The translations under genes were made by a program, and so were the position numbers. DNA of 39,186 nt, from assembly GCA_948566455.1 (NCBI GenBank), contig CAOYQO010000028.1:1-39186 (forward strand). The letters run 5' to 3'. Under the pieces are notes generated by a model that did not search any database, was not told the origin of the DNA, and saw only the letters and a program-made list of their open reading frames with translations. The stretch is from an uncultured Phocaeicola sp. Its GTDB lineage: Bacteria > Bacteroidota > Bacteroidia > Bacteroidales > Bacteroidaceae. Below, in pieces: positions 16,201 through 24,475 of the stretch; within the stretch, counting starts at the first letter, position 1; the number at the start of each line of letters is the position of its first letter.

Positions 16201-18950
16201 AGTTCAACTGTTTCGTGCGTCCGACCTATGACGGTTCGCACCAGAGTTTTCCGGGTTTGGACTTGAAAGCGTTGGAAAAGAAATATGGAATCAAGGAGGT
16301 GTACCAGAGCCAAAAAGACTGCGTCTGGATGCTGAAACAGAACGGAGGCGGGATCGGGGATCATGAGGTGGGGACGGGTAAAACACTGATTATGAGCCTT
16401 GCGGCACAAGAAATGAAGCGATTGGGATTGGCGCACAAGCCGATGATAATCGGGCTGAAAGCCAATGTCGCGGAGATAGCCGAATGTTACCGTACGGCAT
16501 ACCCGAATGCGAAGATTCTTTATGCTACGGAAAAGGACTTTTCACCCCAGAACCGGGTGAAGTTCTTTAACAATATCAAAAATAATGATTGGGATTGTGT
16601 CATCATGTCGCACGACCAGTTCGGAAAGATACCGCAACCGACCGACGTGCAGCAGGAGATTCTGCAAAAGGAGCTGGATTCGGTGGAAGAAAATCTGGAC
16701 GTCTTGCGGGCACAGGGCAAAGAGGTATCGAGAGGGATGCTCAAAGGATTGGAGAAACGGAAAATCAACCTGCTCGCCAAACTCGAAAAGGTAGAGCACG
16801 CCATCAAATCCCGCACGGATGATGTGGTGGATTTCAAGCAGATGGGTATCGACCACCTGTTCATAGACGAGAGCCACCAGTTCAAAAATCTTACCTTCAA
16901 CACCCGGCATGACCGGGTGGCGGGATTGGGAAACAGCGAAGGAAGCCAAAAGGCTCTCAATATGCTGTTTGCCCTGCGTACCATTCAGGAGCGCACGGGC
17001 AAGGATTTGGGGGCTACGTTCCTTTCGGGTACGACTATCAGCAATTCGCTGACAGAACTGTACCTGCTGTTCAAATATCTCCGCCCGAAGGAACTGGAAC
17101 GGCAGAACATCAACTGTTTCGATGCGTGGGCGGCTATCTTTGCTAAGAAGACCACCGACTTTGAGTTTTCGGTCACGAATCAGGTGATACAGAAAGAACG
17201 GTTCCGCTATTTTATCAAAGTACCGGAGCTGGCGGCTTTCTACAATGAGATTACCGATTACCGCACGGCGGTGGATGTAGGTGTGGACAGGCCGGAGAAG
17301 AACGAGATACTGCACAATATCCCGCCTACACCCGTACAGGAAGAATTTATCAAGAAACTGATGGAGTTCGCACAAACGGGTGATGCGACGGTATTGGGAC
17401 GGTTGCCCTTGTCGGAAACAGAGGAAAAAGCGAAGATGTTGATTGCCACCGATTACGCCCGTAAAATGGCACTCGATATGCGCATGATTGATCCCGACAA
17501 GTACGACGACCACCCGGACAACAAGGCGAGCCACTGCGCCGCCAAGATTGCGGAATACTATAAAAAGTATGACGCACAGAAAGGCACACAGTTCGTCTTC
17601 TCGGATCTGGGCACTTACCAGCCGGGAAAGTGGAGCGTGTACAGCGAGATTAAACGTAAGCTGATTGAGGATTATGGTATTCCGGCAAACGAGATACGTT
17701 TCATTCAGGAGTGCAAGAATGAGAAATCACGCAAAGCGGTGATAGATGCCATGAACGAGGGGAAGGTGCGGGTATTGTTCGGCTCGACGAGTATGCTCGG
17801 AACGGGTGTAAACGCACAGAAACGGGCGGTTGCGCTTCATCACCTTGATACACCGTGGCGACCATCCGACCTCTCCCAACGTGACGGGCGGGCGGTGAGA
17901 AAGGGCAACGAGATTGCCAAGTTCTTTGCTGATAATAAGGTGGATGTGATTATCTATGCGGTGGAAAAATCGCTGGACAGCTATAAGTTCAACCTGCTGC
18001 ACTGCAAGCAGACTTTTATCTCGCAGTTGAAAAGCGGTGCTATGGGCGCACGTACCATCGACGAGGGCAGCATGGACGAGAAATCGGGTATGAACTTCTC
18101 GGAGTACATGGCTATCCTTTCCGGCAACACCGACCTGTTGGACAAGGCGCGTCTGGAAAAGAAGGTTGCCGCATTGGAAAGTGAGCGCAAGAGTTTCTAC
18201 AAGGATAAAAGCGGCTCGACGTGGAAATTGGAATCGCATACCAAGAAATTGGATGAGAACAACGAACACATTGCCAAGCTGACCGCAGACTACGAAACCT
18301 TTACCTCACGGGCACAGACCGATGAGGACGGGTATTACCGCAACCCGGTAAAGTTGGACGGTCTGGCGGCTACCGATGCGAAAAGCGTCGGGACACGGCT
18401 ACAGGAGATTGCCAAGAACGCCACGACGGGCGGTGAATATCTGCCTATCGGTGAGTTGTATGGTTTCCCTATCCTTGTGAAAACGGAAAGCTCCATCCGT
18501 GAGGGTGTGGAGGTGAAACAGAACCGCTTCTTTATCGAGGGGGCGTACAAGTACACCTACAACAACGGGCAGTTGGCAATGTCCGACCACAAGGCGGCAG
18601 CAACGAACTTTCTCAATGCGCTTGACCGCATTCCGAAACTGACGGAGCAGTACAGGACGGAGAACGAGAAGTTGGAGAAGGATTTGCCTACGCTTCGGGA
18701 AGTAGTCGGCGGTACGTGGAAAAAGGAAGATGAATTGAAACTACTGAAATCAGAGATGGCAGTATTGGAAAGGAAGATACGGTTAGAACTAGTCCCATTG
18801 GAAAAAAATATGGAAAAGGGTGAAACTGATATGAAACAAAAGCAATCGCCACAGATTCTTTTATCTTCGATTGAAAACCCTGAACAACCATCTTCCCAAC
18901 ATACTTTAGTTGAACGATCCGTGTCACAAACCAAAAGTTTTAGATTGTAG
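13230..18950 (+). CDS. Giant N6-adenine methylase / SF2 helicase fusion protein
   Basis: A 1906-residue multidomain protein. Residues about 100-330 form an N6-type DNA methyltransferase with SAM motif I (DPSAGQGVF) and a catalytic NIPF, a variant of NPPF. A low-complexity Glu/Lys/Pro/Gln linker (about 390-560) and a region unknown to me follow. The helicase (about 1030-1620) shows Walker A (HEVGTGKT), DEAH-type FIDESHQF, SGTTISNS and motif VI SQRDGRAVRKG. A coiled-coil-like C-terminal part (KLESHTKKLDENNEHIAKLTADYE) ends it. Such proteins travel with DUF1896 in Bacteroides ICEs, and a role in protecting incoming DNA is plausible but unproven. The last about 45 codons are AT-rich, unlike the rest, and lie at the cargo junction, so the original C-terminus may have been replaced. 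Confidence 0.85.
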   Translation: MAFNRKAKLRDNIEAIRTVFTLEKEGRAATPEEREILSRYCGFGGLKFILNPAENLMDAVHWTKSDRELFPMTAELHRLVRDNSADEREYKRYMDSLKSSVLTAFYTPPEIVSAIAGTLHEQGIIPDRLLDPSAGQGVFISAFGADAPGAEVMAFDKDLLTGKILSHLYPEHKVRAEGFERIEKPFMGTFDVVASNIPFGDMAVFDPEYTGVADNARRTAAKSIHNYFFLKGLDAAREGGIVAFITSEGVLNSPKNELVRRHIVKNANIVSVVRLPNNLFTDHAGTEVGSDLVILQKDTTKNRELSEQEKWFIRATDIGDGIIENEYTMSVAPLRNTKMQHGTDPYGKPALLTIHQGGIRAMGEDLKEHLDIAVSTNLNIDLYNRYRQGAPEVKQETEKPAVKKTIQPEQEVKQEEKQPVREVYSPEPTRQQEVISKKQPSAKREEKPEITPPVMDLYDLFNFSREERRLAQSGLKKKPTGKKPKRTAPSKQRSLFDQPQATNTNQTTRINKVEEEAARPTPPNVDMEQVYAAMDWNTNPPINGFYEAMMGLTPKQRAELREGKTLSDRPDAEKPVYPVADGLEGELRRQEEIKRREEAEKLEAELMKPRPLMAKLEPHHKEGMLVADGNQVGYLKGVTRYGATFHPLELDKAQQDKAELYISVRDSYQRLYTYEAEMHEENKPERAALNTAYDTFVERYGRLNAKANVKFLLMDASGRDMLSLERVENGQFIKADIFDHPVAFALNDITHVETPHEALSASLNRYGAVNLDYMESLCDNSRDELVKLLKGRIFFNPLVDNYEIKDRFVAGNVGDKMEKIFRWAADNEGNERKPEVEESLAALRDAMPRPITFDELDFNFGERWIPTGIYTAYVKHLFGTDVSIAYSESIDEYSVKCKEKNAKITDQYAVQGQYRKYDGISLLKNALLNTVPDINKSIGKDEHGNDIKVRDSEAIQLANAKIDEIRNGFTDWLNEQSPEFQKRLADMYNRKFNCFVRPTYDGSHQSFPGLDLKALEKKYGIKEVYQSQKDCVWMLKQNGGGIGDHEVGTGKTLIMSLAAQEMKRLGLAHKPMIIGLKANVAEIAECYRTAYPNAKILYATEKDFSPQNRVKFFNNIKNNDWDCVIMSHDQFGKIPQPTDVQQEILQKELDSVEENLDVLRAQGKEVSRGMLKGLEKRKINLLAKLEKVEHAIKSRTDDVVDFKQMGIDHLFIDESHQFKNLTFNTRHDRVAGLGNSEGSQKALNMLFALRTIQERTGKDLGATFLSGTTISNSLTELYLLFKYLRPKELERQNINCFDAWAAIFAKKTTDFEFSVTNQVIQKERFRYFIKVPELAAFYNEITDYRTAVDVGVDRPEKNEILHNIPPTPVQEEFIKKLMEFAQTGDATVLGRLPLSETEEKAKMLIATDYARKMALDMRMIDPDKYDDHPDNKASHCAAKIAEYYKKYDAQKGTQFVFSDLGTYQPGKWSVYSEIKRKLIEDYGIPANEIRFIQECKNEKSRKAVIDAMNEGKVRVLFGSTSMLGTGVNAQKRAVALHHLDTPWRPSDLSQRDGRAVRKGNEIAKFFADNKVDVIIYAVEKSLDSYKFNLLHCKQTFISQLKSGAMGARTIDEGSMDEKSGMNFSEYMAILSGNTDLLDKARLEKKVAALESERKSFYKDKSGSTWKLESHTKKLDENNEHIAKLTADYETFTSRAQTDEDGYYRNPVKLDGLAATDAKSVGTRLQEIAKNATTGGEYLPIGELYGFPILVKTESSIREGVEVKQNRFFIEGAYKYTYNNGQLAMSDHKAAATNFLNALDRIPKLTEQYRTENEKLEKDLPTLREVVGGTWKKEDELKLLKSEMAVLERKIRLELVPLEKNMEKGETDMKQKQSPQILLSSIENPEQPSSQHTLVERSVSQTKSFRL

Positions 18951-19046
18951 TATTTTTTGTATTGGTTAATGGACTTTATTAATAATGTGAATATGTAAAA
19001 AGTGAGAAATATAAATAATTCCTCAATAAATGAGTATGATTTCCAA

Positions 19047-19054
19047 TATCTTTG
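19047..19054 (+). promoter_or_regulatory. Promoter -7 box of the acetyltransferase gene
   Basis: TATCTTTG is an exact TAnnTTTG match, placing transcription start near 19061, 14 nt before the ATG at 19075. Confidence 0.55.
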
Positions 19055-19074
19055 TATCCTAAATAGTTGTGATT

Positions 19075-19602
19075 ATGAAGTTTGTAATAGAATCCGGCAC
19101 TCCTGCCGACATTGACGAATTAGAAGAACTGTATGACAATCTAAATGATTATCTATCGGCTACTACCAATTATCCCGGATGGATAAAAGGCATTTATCCT
19201 GTTCGTGAAAATGCTGTTGCTGGTATAGAAGATAATACTCTTTTCGTTCTCAGGTGCAACGAAAAAATAGCTGGCTCTATTATCTTAGACCATCATCCCG
19301 ATGAAGCCTATAATAGTGTAAGCTGGAAAGTTGATGTAGACTACAGTTCTATTTTTGTGATACGTACATTTGTGGTTCATCCCTCGTTCTTAAAAATGGG
19401 CGTTGGTCGTGCTTTAATGGACTATTCGTTTGAACAGGCTCAACAATCAGGTATAAAATCTATCCGTTTGGATGTATATGAAAATAATCTTCCAGCAATC
19501 TCCTTATATGAGAAATGCGGTTTTGAATATATTGATACTGTAGACTTGGGACTGGGCAACTATGGGTTGAATTGGTTCAAATTGTATGAGAAAGTTGTTT
19601 GA
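19075..19602 (+). CDS. GNAT-family N-acetyltransferase
   Basis: A 175-residue acetyl-CoA-dependent acetyltransferase. It opens MKFVIESGTPADIDELEELYDNLNDYL. The core strand is IFVIRTFVVHPSFLKMGVGRALMDYSFEQAQQSGIKSIRLDVYENNLPAISLYEKCGFEYI. HPSFLKMGVGRALM is the acetyl-CoA loop (Q/RxxGxG/A type) and NLPAISLYEKCGF the late GNAT motif. The substrate is unknown. GTG at 19069 is an alternative start two codons upstream. It has its own promoter and is the first gene of the AT-rich cargo after the methylase-helicase. Confidence 0.85.
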   Translation: MKFVIESGTPADIDELEELYDNLNDYLSATTNYPGWIKGIYPVRENAVAGIEDNTLFVLRCNEKIAGSIILDHHPDEAYNSVSWKVDVDYSSIFVIRTFVVHPSFLKMGVGRALMDYSFEQAQQSGIKSIRLDVYENNLPAISLYEKCGFEYIDTVDLGLGNYGLNWFKLYEKVV

Positions 19603-19938
19603 GGTATAATCAAGCGGAGAACAGTTGTCCTATTGCCAGTCTTGAAAATATTGTTTTGGGTATTTAATTTGAATCATTAACTTTTCCAGTGAATTATGTA
19701 ATTGGACTAGTGTATTATCTTAATATATTGCATGCTTTCTAATAAATTGAAATATGAGAATAAGAGAAACGACTTTAATATTGAGCTTTTAATAAAGCTC
19801 AGATTGAAGATACTGCTATGCGTTTGATATTGTGATATTCAAAAGATTGATTAATTATTCTATCGGAAAGAAAGGTAACTAAATGTTTCCTGTTCTTTGG
19901 AAATATGTTGTTTTCTAAAGTATGAATATCTATAAGCA
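19603..19938 (+). other. Gene-free AT-rich stretch
   Basis: This 336-nt stretch between the acetyltransferase stop and the end of the opposing DUF4907 gene holds no ORF I trust and no clear terminator. It may contain the boundary between two cargo modules, but I see no repeat marking it. Confidence 0.4.
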
Positions 19939-20304
19939 TTATTTGTCTATAAAATTGTAGCGACAAGGTAATCGTTGGACAACTTCTTTTTTTGAAACGG
20001 AAAAATTGCGGTGAGCATTGAACCGTTTTAGAACTAAGAGACCCACTTTTCGTGTACTCACCTCATCCGGGAATGGCATTATTGTATCAATAGCAGGAAT
20101 AGTGGGCTGATATATCAATACTTTTTGTCTCATAACAATTTGATACCCCCAACCATTTTTTGATTGAAATATTTCCAATTCAGCTTTTGGCTCTTCTTCA
20201 TCCTCAATTGTGATAATTGAGTGATGAAGAAGAATGATGATTAGCAACAACAGTAAACTAACCCAGAGTATGCCTTTTCCGGTTTTAATATTCGTCGTCA
20301 TCAT
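19939..20304 (-). CDS. DUF4907-like membrane-anchored protein
   Basis: A protein of about 121 residues. One N-terminal membrane segment (GILWVSLLLLLIIILLHH) is followed by an acidic stretch (EDEEEPKAE) and a DUF4907-like domain: NGWGYQIVMRQKVLIYQPTIPAI, then FPDEVSTRKVGLLVLKRF. I start it at 20304 (MMTTNIK), inside the end of the upstream Kelch gene. The longer frame to 20334 would put extra residues in that coding region. The 20-nt overlap indicates coupled expression with the Kelch lipoprotein. DUF4907 has no known function but is seen next to Kelch and DUF4270 proteins in Bacteroidetes. Confidence 0.7.
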   Translation of the reverse strand: MMTTNIKTGKGILWVSLLLLLIIILLHHSIITIEDEEEPKAELEIFQSKNGWGYQIVMRQKVLIYQPTIPAIDTIMPFPDEVSTRKVGLLVLKRFNAHRNFSVSKKEVVQRLPCRYNFIDK

Positions 20305-21292
20305 ATTCGTATGGTCGAAGTTCCCAAATATCATCGAAACGGAAAGTGCTGCTTTTACCTGTTACAACAAAACCTTTGCTTCCACTCGAAAAAGAAGCTG
20401 TTGCTGTGCGTGGAGCACCTTTAAATTTTGCAACTTCTTCCCACATGTCAATGGCTGGAGTATATCTCCATGAATTAGTACGTAAATCAGGGGTTCCACC
20501 GCATGTCAAGTAAGCCTGTCCATCAATAACAAAAGAAACTCCATAGACACGTACGATACTATTATACTTATTGTCATAAGAGTCATCTGACGTATCGGTA
20601 ATATCACGGAGTTGAATCCAACGTTGTTGAGTAGGATCGTATTTCCAGAAATCTTTAACGTATTCTCCATTATTATATCCTGTACATACATAAGCAATAT
20701 TATCAATTACAAAGCTAGTGGCTCCTCGGCGTTTGCTACCTCCCAAACTGACAATCTGTTCCCATTTACTATTTTGTGGATCGTAAACATAGAAATCTTT
20801 CAGATAGTTGCCATCATAGCCGCTACCTATATATCCCTTGTCTGATAATCCAAATGCTGTAGCATCATTGCGTGCACTTCCCGGAAAATCAGTTTTCTGT
20901 GTCCATTTATTCGCTTCCGGATCATATTCCCAGAAATCTTTATAATACTCTTTACCATCAAATCCAGTTCCAAAGTATCCTCTCTCATTAACAGAAAATG
21001 CAACGGCAGCACTGCGCGGAGGGCCGGGGAAAGTAGCTTTTTGTGTCCAAGAGTCTTGTTCCATATCATATTCCCAAAGATCATTCAGATGCTTTCTTGC
21101 ATCATAACCACCAGTCAAGTATCCTTTATTGCCAATAGTAAATGAAGTTGCTTCGCTACGTGCCAGTCCGTCAAAATCAGATACACGATGCCATTTTCCC
21201 ATTAGAACCTCGTCTTCGTCGTCATTACTGCAAGAGGTTATGATAACGGGAAGCATTGTTAGCAGAAATACTAAGATTTTTTGATGTTTCAT
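20285..21292 (-). CDS. Kelch-repeat lipoprotein
   Basis: A 335-residue protein with a lipoprotein signal (MKHQKILVFLLTMLPVIITSC, lipidation at Cys21) followed by the acidic SNDDEDE that often goes with surface export in Bacteroides. Then come six Kelch-type blades of about 45-50 residues with the repeating pattern R-ATSF-G-KGY-TGGYD-LNDLWEYD---W-Q. The fold is a beta-propeller, usually for binding or as a scaffold. The start at 21292 gives the signal peptide at residue 1; the longer frame to 21322 would bury it. A perfect -7 box (TAAATTTG, minus, 21355-21348) lies upstream. The end (YEYDDDEY) overlaps the DUF4907 gene. It is divergent from the DUF4270 gene. Confidence 0.85.
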   Translation of the reverse strand: MKHQKILVFLLTMLPVIITSCSNDDEDEVLMGKWHRVSDFDGLARSEATSFTIGNKGYLTGGYDARKHLNDLWEYDMEQDSWTQKATFPGPPRSAAVAFSVNERGYFGTGFDGKEYYKDFWEYDPEANKWTQKTDFPGSARNDATAFGLSDKGYIGSGYDGNYLKDFYVYDPQNSKWEQIVSLGGSKRRGATSFVIDNIAYVCTGYNNGEYVKDFWKYDPTQQRWIQLRDITDTSDDSYDNKYNSIVRVYGVSFVIDGQAYLTCGGTPDLRTNSWRYTPAIDMWEEVAKFKGAPRTATASFSSGSKGFVVTGKSSTFRFDDIWELRPYEYDDDEY

Positions 21293-21536
21293 TATTTTAT
21301 ATTTATTGTTTACGAGATGCAAAAGAACATGGCTTTGACGTGTCCGGCAAATTTAATCGGCAAGTGGTGGAAATTGCTCCGTAGATGTTGAATATCAATC
21401 CATAAAACGAATTTGCTTTGTTCAATCTACGTCTTACCCCCTCAAAAGCCATGTTACAGGAATATATAGGTTGATTAGCGGATTAAAATTGTGCATTTCG
21501 GAGCTTATACCGTCTTTCGCCGTCAAAAAACATAAT
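21293..21536. promoter_or_regulatory. Divergent promoter region with inverted repeats
   Basis: Between the Kelch gene (minus) and the DUF4270 gene (plus), AACATGGCTTTGA (21326-21338) faces TCAAAAGCCATGTT (21442-21455), which differ by one inserted A. A second facing pair is GTAGATGTTGAA (21381-21392) and TTCAATCTAC (21421-21430). The minus-strand -7 box TAAATTTG is at 21355-21348, so the first repeat lies in the early Kelch transcript. The layout suggests shared control of both operons. Confidence 0.5.
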
Positions 21537-22853
21537 ATGTATAAACCGTTATTTTTCGTTTGTCTTGCCCTACTATCATCAGTCTTATTATCATGTTATA
21601 ATGATAAGAATACTTTTGGGGATAAATGGGTTAATTCTGAACTTCGTAATATTAGTATGGATACGAGTACCATTATCACAACTGCTGTTTTGATTGATTC
21701 TTTGGAAACCTCAGGTAAACATGTTGTCTTAGCCGGGAAATATACTCATCCGGTATGGGGAAATGTTTCTGCTACCGGCTACATTCCTTATTTACGTCCA
21801 TCCTATTCTACAGAATCGAATGAAACAGTACAGTTTGACTCTTTGATGTTGGTACTTTCCTGTAACAAGACCTTTGTCGGTGATACCACTTTACAACAAA
21901 AATACGCAATTCACTTACTCACTGAGAAGATTGTGTTGAATGAGAATGGATATTTATATAATAATTCATCATTTGCTTATGATCCTGATCCGTTGGCGGT
22001 TTACTCCTTTTTGCCAAGGCCTAACACATCTGAAAAGATAGAGATACGACTGCCGGACAATTTGGGGAAAGATTTACTTAATCGTTTTCATAACCATGAT
22101 GAAGTAGTTGCAGAGAATCATTTTGAGGATTACTTTAAAGGTTTAGTCATAGTGCCCGATGAACAGCAATGTCATTCGCTATTAGGTTTTCAGGTAAAAG
22201 ATTCACTATCTGCTATGATATTATATTATCATATAGAAAGTGCGTATGAAAATCATCAGAAAATAGTATTCTCACCCAATAAAGAGACGCAGTTTAATAA
22301 ATTGAAACATGACAGGAAAAACACTCCTATGGAGCCTTACCCTTGGACAGATTTAGAGATACCTTCTGCTAAATTAGGGAACAAAGGAATTCTATTTTCC
22401 GGCATCGGATGGTATACTCGTCTTGAATTTCCTTATCTTAATAATATTATGGAACAAGGTGAATATGTACATATCGAGCAAGCAATCTTAAAAATATATC
22501 CTGAAGTCGGAACATATTCGGATTATAATGTATTACCGGACAGCATCTTTTTGTATATAGCAGACGAGAACAATGTTGTTACCGATGCAGTGAAAGATTA
22601 TTTGGGAGATGAGGAACAATCGGGTAAGTTGATAAAAGACGACCTTTTCTTCGGAAACACATACTACTATTTTGATGTCAGTCAATTCATGCAAAAAGAG
22701 TTAGGTGCTGCGGGAAAAAATAAACATAATCTCCAGTTGGTTTTCAATAGTGATGATTATACCAAGACATTAAAAAATATGACTTTTAGTGATTCAAACG
22801 GACAATTTCCAATTACTCTCCAACTAAATTATAAAATATATGAAAGCTATTAA
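21537..22853 (+). CDS. DUF4270-family lipoprotein
   Basis: A 438-residue lipoprotein: signal MYKPLFFVCLALLSSVLLSC with lipidation at Cys20, then NDKNTFGDKWVNSELRNISMDTSTIITTAVLIDSLETSG, the characteristic DUF4270 opening. The middle (AKLGNKGILFSGIGWYTRLEFPYLNNIMEQGEYVHIEQAILKIYPEVG) and end (YYFDVSQFMQKEL) also fit the family, which is confined to Bacteroidetes and of unknown function. I start at 21537 because the longer frame from 21471 would place the signal peptide internally. The stop overlaps the start of the outer-membrane gene by 14 nt, so the two are coupled. Confidence 0.82.
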   Translation: MYKPLFFVCLALLSSVLLSCYNDKNTFGDKWVNSELRNISMDTSTIITTAVLIDSLETSGKHVVLAGKYTHPVWGNVSATGYIPYLRPSYSTESNETVQFDSLMLVLSCNKTFVGDTTLQQKYAIHLLTEKIVLNENGYLYNNSSFAYDPDPLAVYSFLPRPNTSEKIEIRLPDNLGKDLLNRFHNHDEVVAENHFEDYFKGLVIVPDEQQCHSLLGFQVKDSLSAMILYYHIESAYENHQKIVFSPNKETQFNKLKHDRKNTPMEPYPWTDLEIPSAKLGNKGILFSGIGWYTRLEFPYLNNIMEQGEYVHIEQAILKIYPEVGTYSDYNVLPDSIFLYIADENNVVTDAVKDYLGDEEQSGKLIKDDLFFGNTYYYFDVSQFMQKELGAAGKNKHNLQLVFNSDDYTKTLKNMTFSDSNGQFPITLQLNYKIYESY

Positions 22854-24045
22854 TTATATATCCTTCCTTTTATTGATAACACTTAAAACACAAGCGCAAA
22901 ATGTTATGACCTCTTCACCTTATTCCATGTTTGGTATTGGAGAACTGGAATCGGGGTTGTATGGTCAAAATGCCGGGATGGGAGGTGTTGCTTACGGAAT
23001 GAGAAATAATATGCTGATAAACATAGAGAATCCCGCAGGATTAACCGCATTGGACAATAAACGCCTGTTGACCGATCTTTCTACATTTGTCAAGAATGAA
23101 TTCTATACTTCCGGAAATAAGTCCAATAAGGCTTTTACGGGTAGTTTCTCCGGGTTAGTATTTGGGGGACGTATCATCCCCCGATGGTATATGGCTGCAA
23201 GTCTGACTCCTTATAGTTCTGTGGGGTATTATTTTCAGTCTATCCAACCGATAGAGGGAAATCCGCATGAAAATTACACCAGTACATTCACAGGAAGCGG
23301 AGGGGTTTCGAAGGTTAGTTTATCCAATGCCTACCTTCTGTCCCAACATTGGTCATTGGGACTGAATCTTTGTTATTTGTTCGGAGATATTGTTCAGACA
23401 GAACGACAGGGCAGCTTGACCGTTGATAAAAAAATGCACGCACGGTCATTTTACGCTAATTTGGGTATTCAGTATCATCGCTCGATAAATCATGATTTAT
23501 CCTATGCTATAGGGGCTGTTTATGGGTATCGCCAGAAATTGGATATCTATAATGAGCAATCCTTATCAAATGGCAATGCAACTACCGACAAGAAACAAAA
23601 GCCGCAAAAACAGAGTTTACCTCAATATTTCGGTATAGGAACATCTTTGAAGTATAAGAAATGGGAGTGCGCACTGGACTATACTTTTCAACAATACAGT
23701 TCCTTGTCATCAGTAGACAGCCGTATTAGATTTCAAGATGTAAGCAAATGTAACATTGGCATTTGTTATTTTCCTAATGGTTTCCCAAGTGATAATTTCT
23801 GGAAACGGGTATCCTATAAAGCAGGAGTAAATCTGGCAACTTCTTATATGGAGATTAACGGTAATTCAGGACTTTCCATGCGAATCAATGCCGGTTTGGG
23901 ACTACCGGTTTTTAAAGGGAAAATCAATGTCGGTGTATTTTATGACCGGATGCGTCTAAAAAAAGGAGTTTTGGATAGAGATATTATGGGTGCTACTATC
24001 ACTTTGACTCTTTATGAAATATTTTTCCGAAGGAAAGTCGAATAG
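22840..24045 (+). CDS. Outer-membrane beta-barrel protein (FadL/PorV-like)
   Basis: A 401-residue protein with a cleavable signal (MKAINYISFLLLITLKTQAQ), then SSPYSMFGIGELESGLYGQNAGMGGVAYGMRNNMLINIENPAGLTALD. This is the opening of FadL/OmpP1- and PorV-like outer-membrane proteins, in which the early Gly-rich stretch enters the barrel. Alternating aromatic/hydrophobic strands follow (YMAASLTPYSSVGYYF, WSLGLNLCYLFGDIV, INVGVFYDRMRL), and it ends near ITLTLYEIFFRRKVE. It overlaps the DUF4270 gene and probably forms an envelope complex with it. The ligand or partner is unknown. Confidence 0.78.
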   Translation: MKAINYISFLLLITLKTQAQNVMTSSPYSMFGIGELESGLYGQNAGMGGVAYGMRNNMLINIENPAGLTALDNKRLLTDLSTFVKNEFYTSGNKSNKAFTGSFSGLVFGGRIIPRWYMAASLTPYSSVGYYFQSIQPIEGNPHENYTSTFTGSGGVSKVSLSNAYLLSQHWSLGLNLCYLFGDIVQTERQGSLTVDKKMHARSFYANLGIQYHRSINHDLSYAIGAVYGYRQKLDIYNEQSLSNGNATTDKKQKPQKQSLPQYFGIGTSLKYKKWECALDYTFQQYSSLSSVDSRIRFQDVSKCNIGICYFPNGFPSDNFWKRVSYKAGVNLATSYMEINGNSGLSMRINAGLGLPVFKGKINVGVFYDRMRLKKGVLDRDIMGATITLTLYEIFFRRKVE

Positions 24046-24095
24046 AGACTAAAAAAAATCCGTCGTATATGTATTAAAAAACGGACAATTAAACC

Positions 24096-24203
24096 CTTCG
24101 AAAGTCGGGGCTATACTTTGACCGCGTCAAGGTGCTACTTCGAGGAGGTCGAAGTTGAACTTCGAGATGGTCAAAGTTCAACTTTAACACGATCAAAGTG
24201 CTG
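24096..24203 (+). repeat. Array of palindromic repeats with 22-bp period
   Basis: Four consecutive units of exactly 22 bp (24116-24137, 24138-24159, 24160-24181, 24182-24203) and a degenerate fifth (24096-24115) share CTTYGA-N5-TCRAAG. Each unit is itself an inverted repeat. Unit junctions form further dyads, for example TCGAAGTT-G-AACTTCGA (24149-24165, perfect). It lies in the 430-nt gap between the outer-membrane gene and the kinase gene. Confidence 0.85.
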
Positions 24204-24441
24204 ATTATGGCAACAGGTTGATATACAGATACTTGTAAAATTATTTATTGATGGTGTTTTTTAATTACTTCACTACATTCAGAATGACAGATAGTATAAG
24301 TTTATTATGCTGATGTACTTATTTGCATAAAGAATGCAGTATTATGAGTATCTTTCCATTTTCTCTATAAAGTGCAAGGGCGATTCACCACCTATTTTAT
24401 CCGTTTCATCGGTTGATTTAAAGTTGAGGAGAGAGATGAAT

Positions 24442-24449
24442 TATCTTTG
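24442..24449 (+). promoter_or_regulatory. Promoter -7 box of the two-component operon
   Basis: TATCTTTG is an exact TAnnTTTG match, with transcription expected near 24456 and the kinase ATG at 24476. The sequence between the repeat array and this box (24204-24441) shows no ORF. Confidence 0.55.
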
Positions 24450-24475
24450 TGGAATCATTAAAACAATAGGTAACA

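Noticed and set aside
24096..24203. Considered as a CRISPR array
   Set aside because: Units are directly adjacent with no unique spacers, palindromic throughout, and no cas genes are present.
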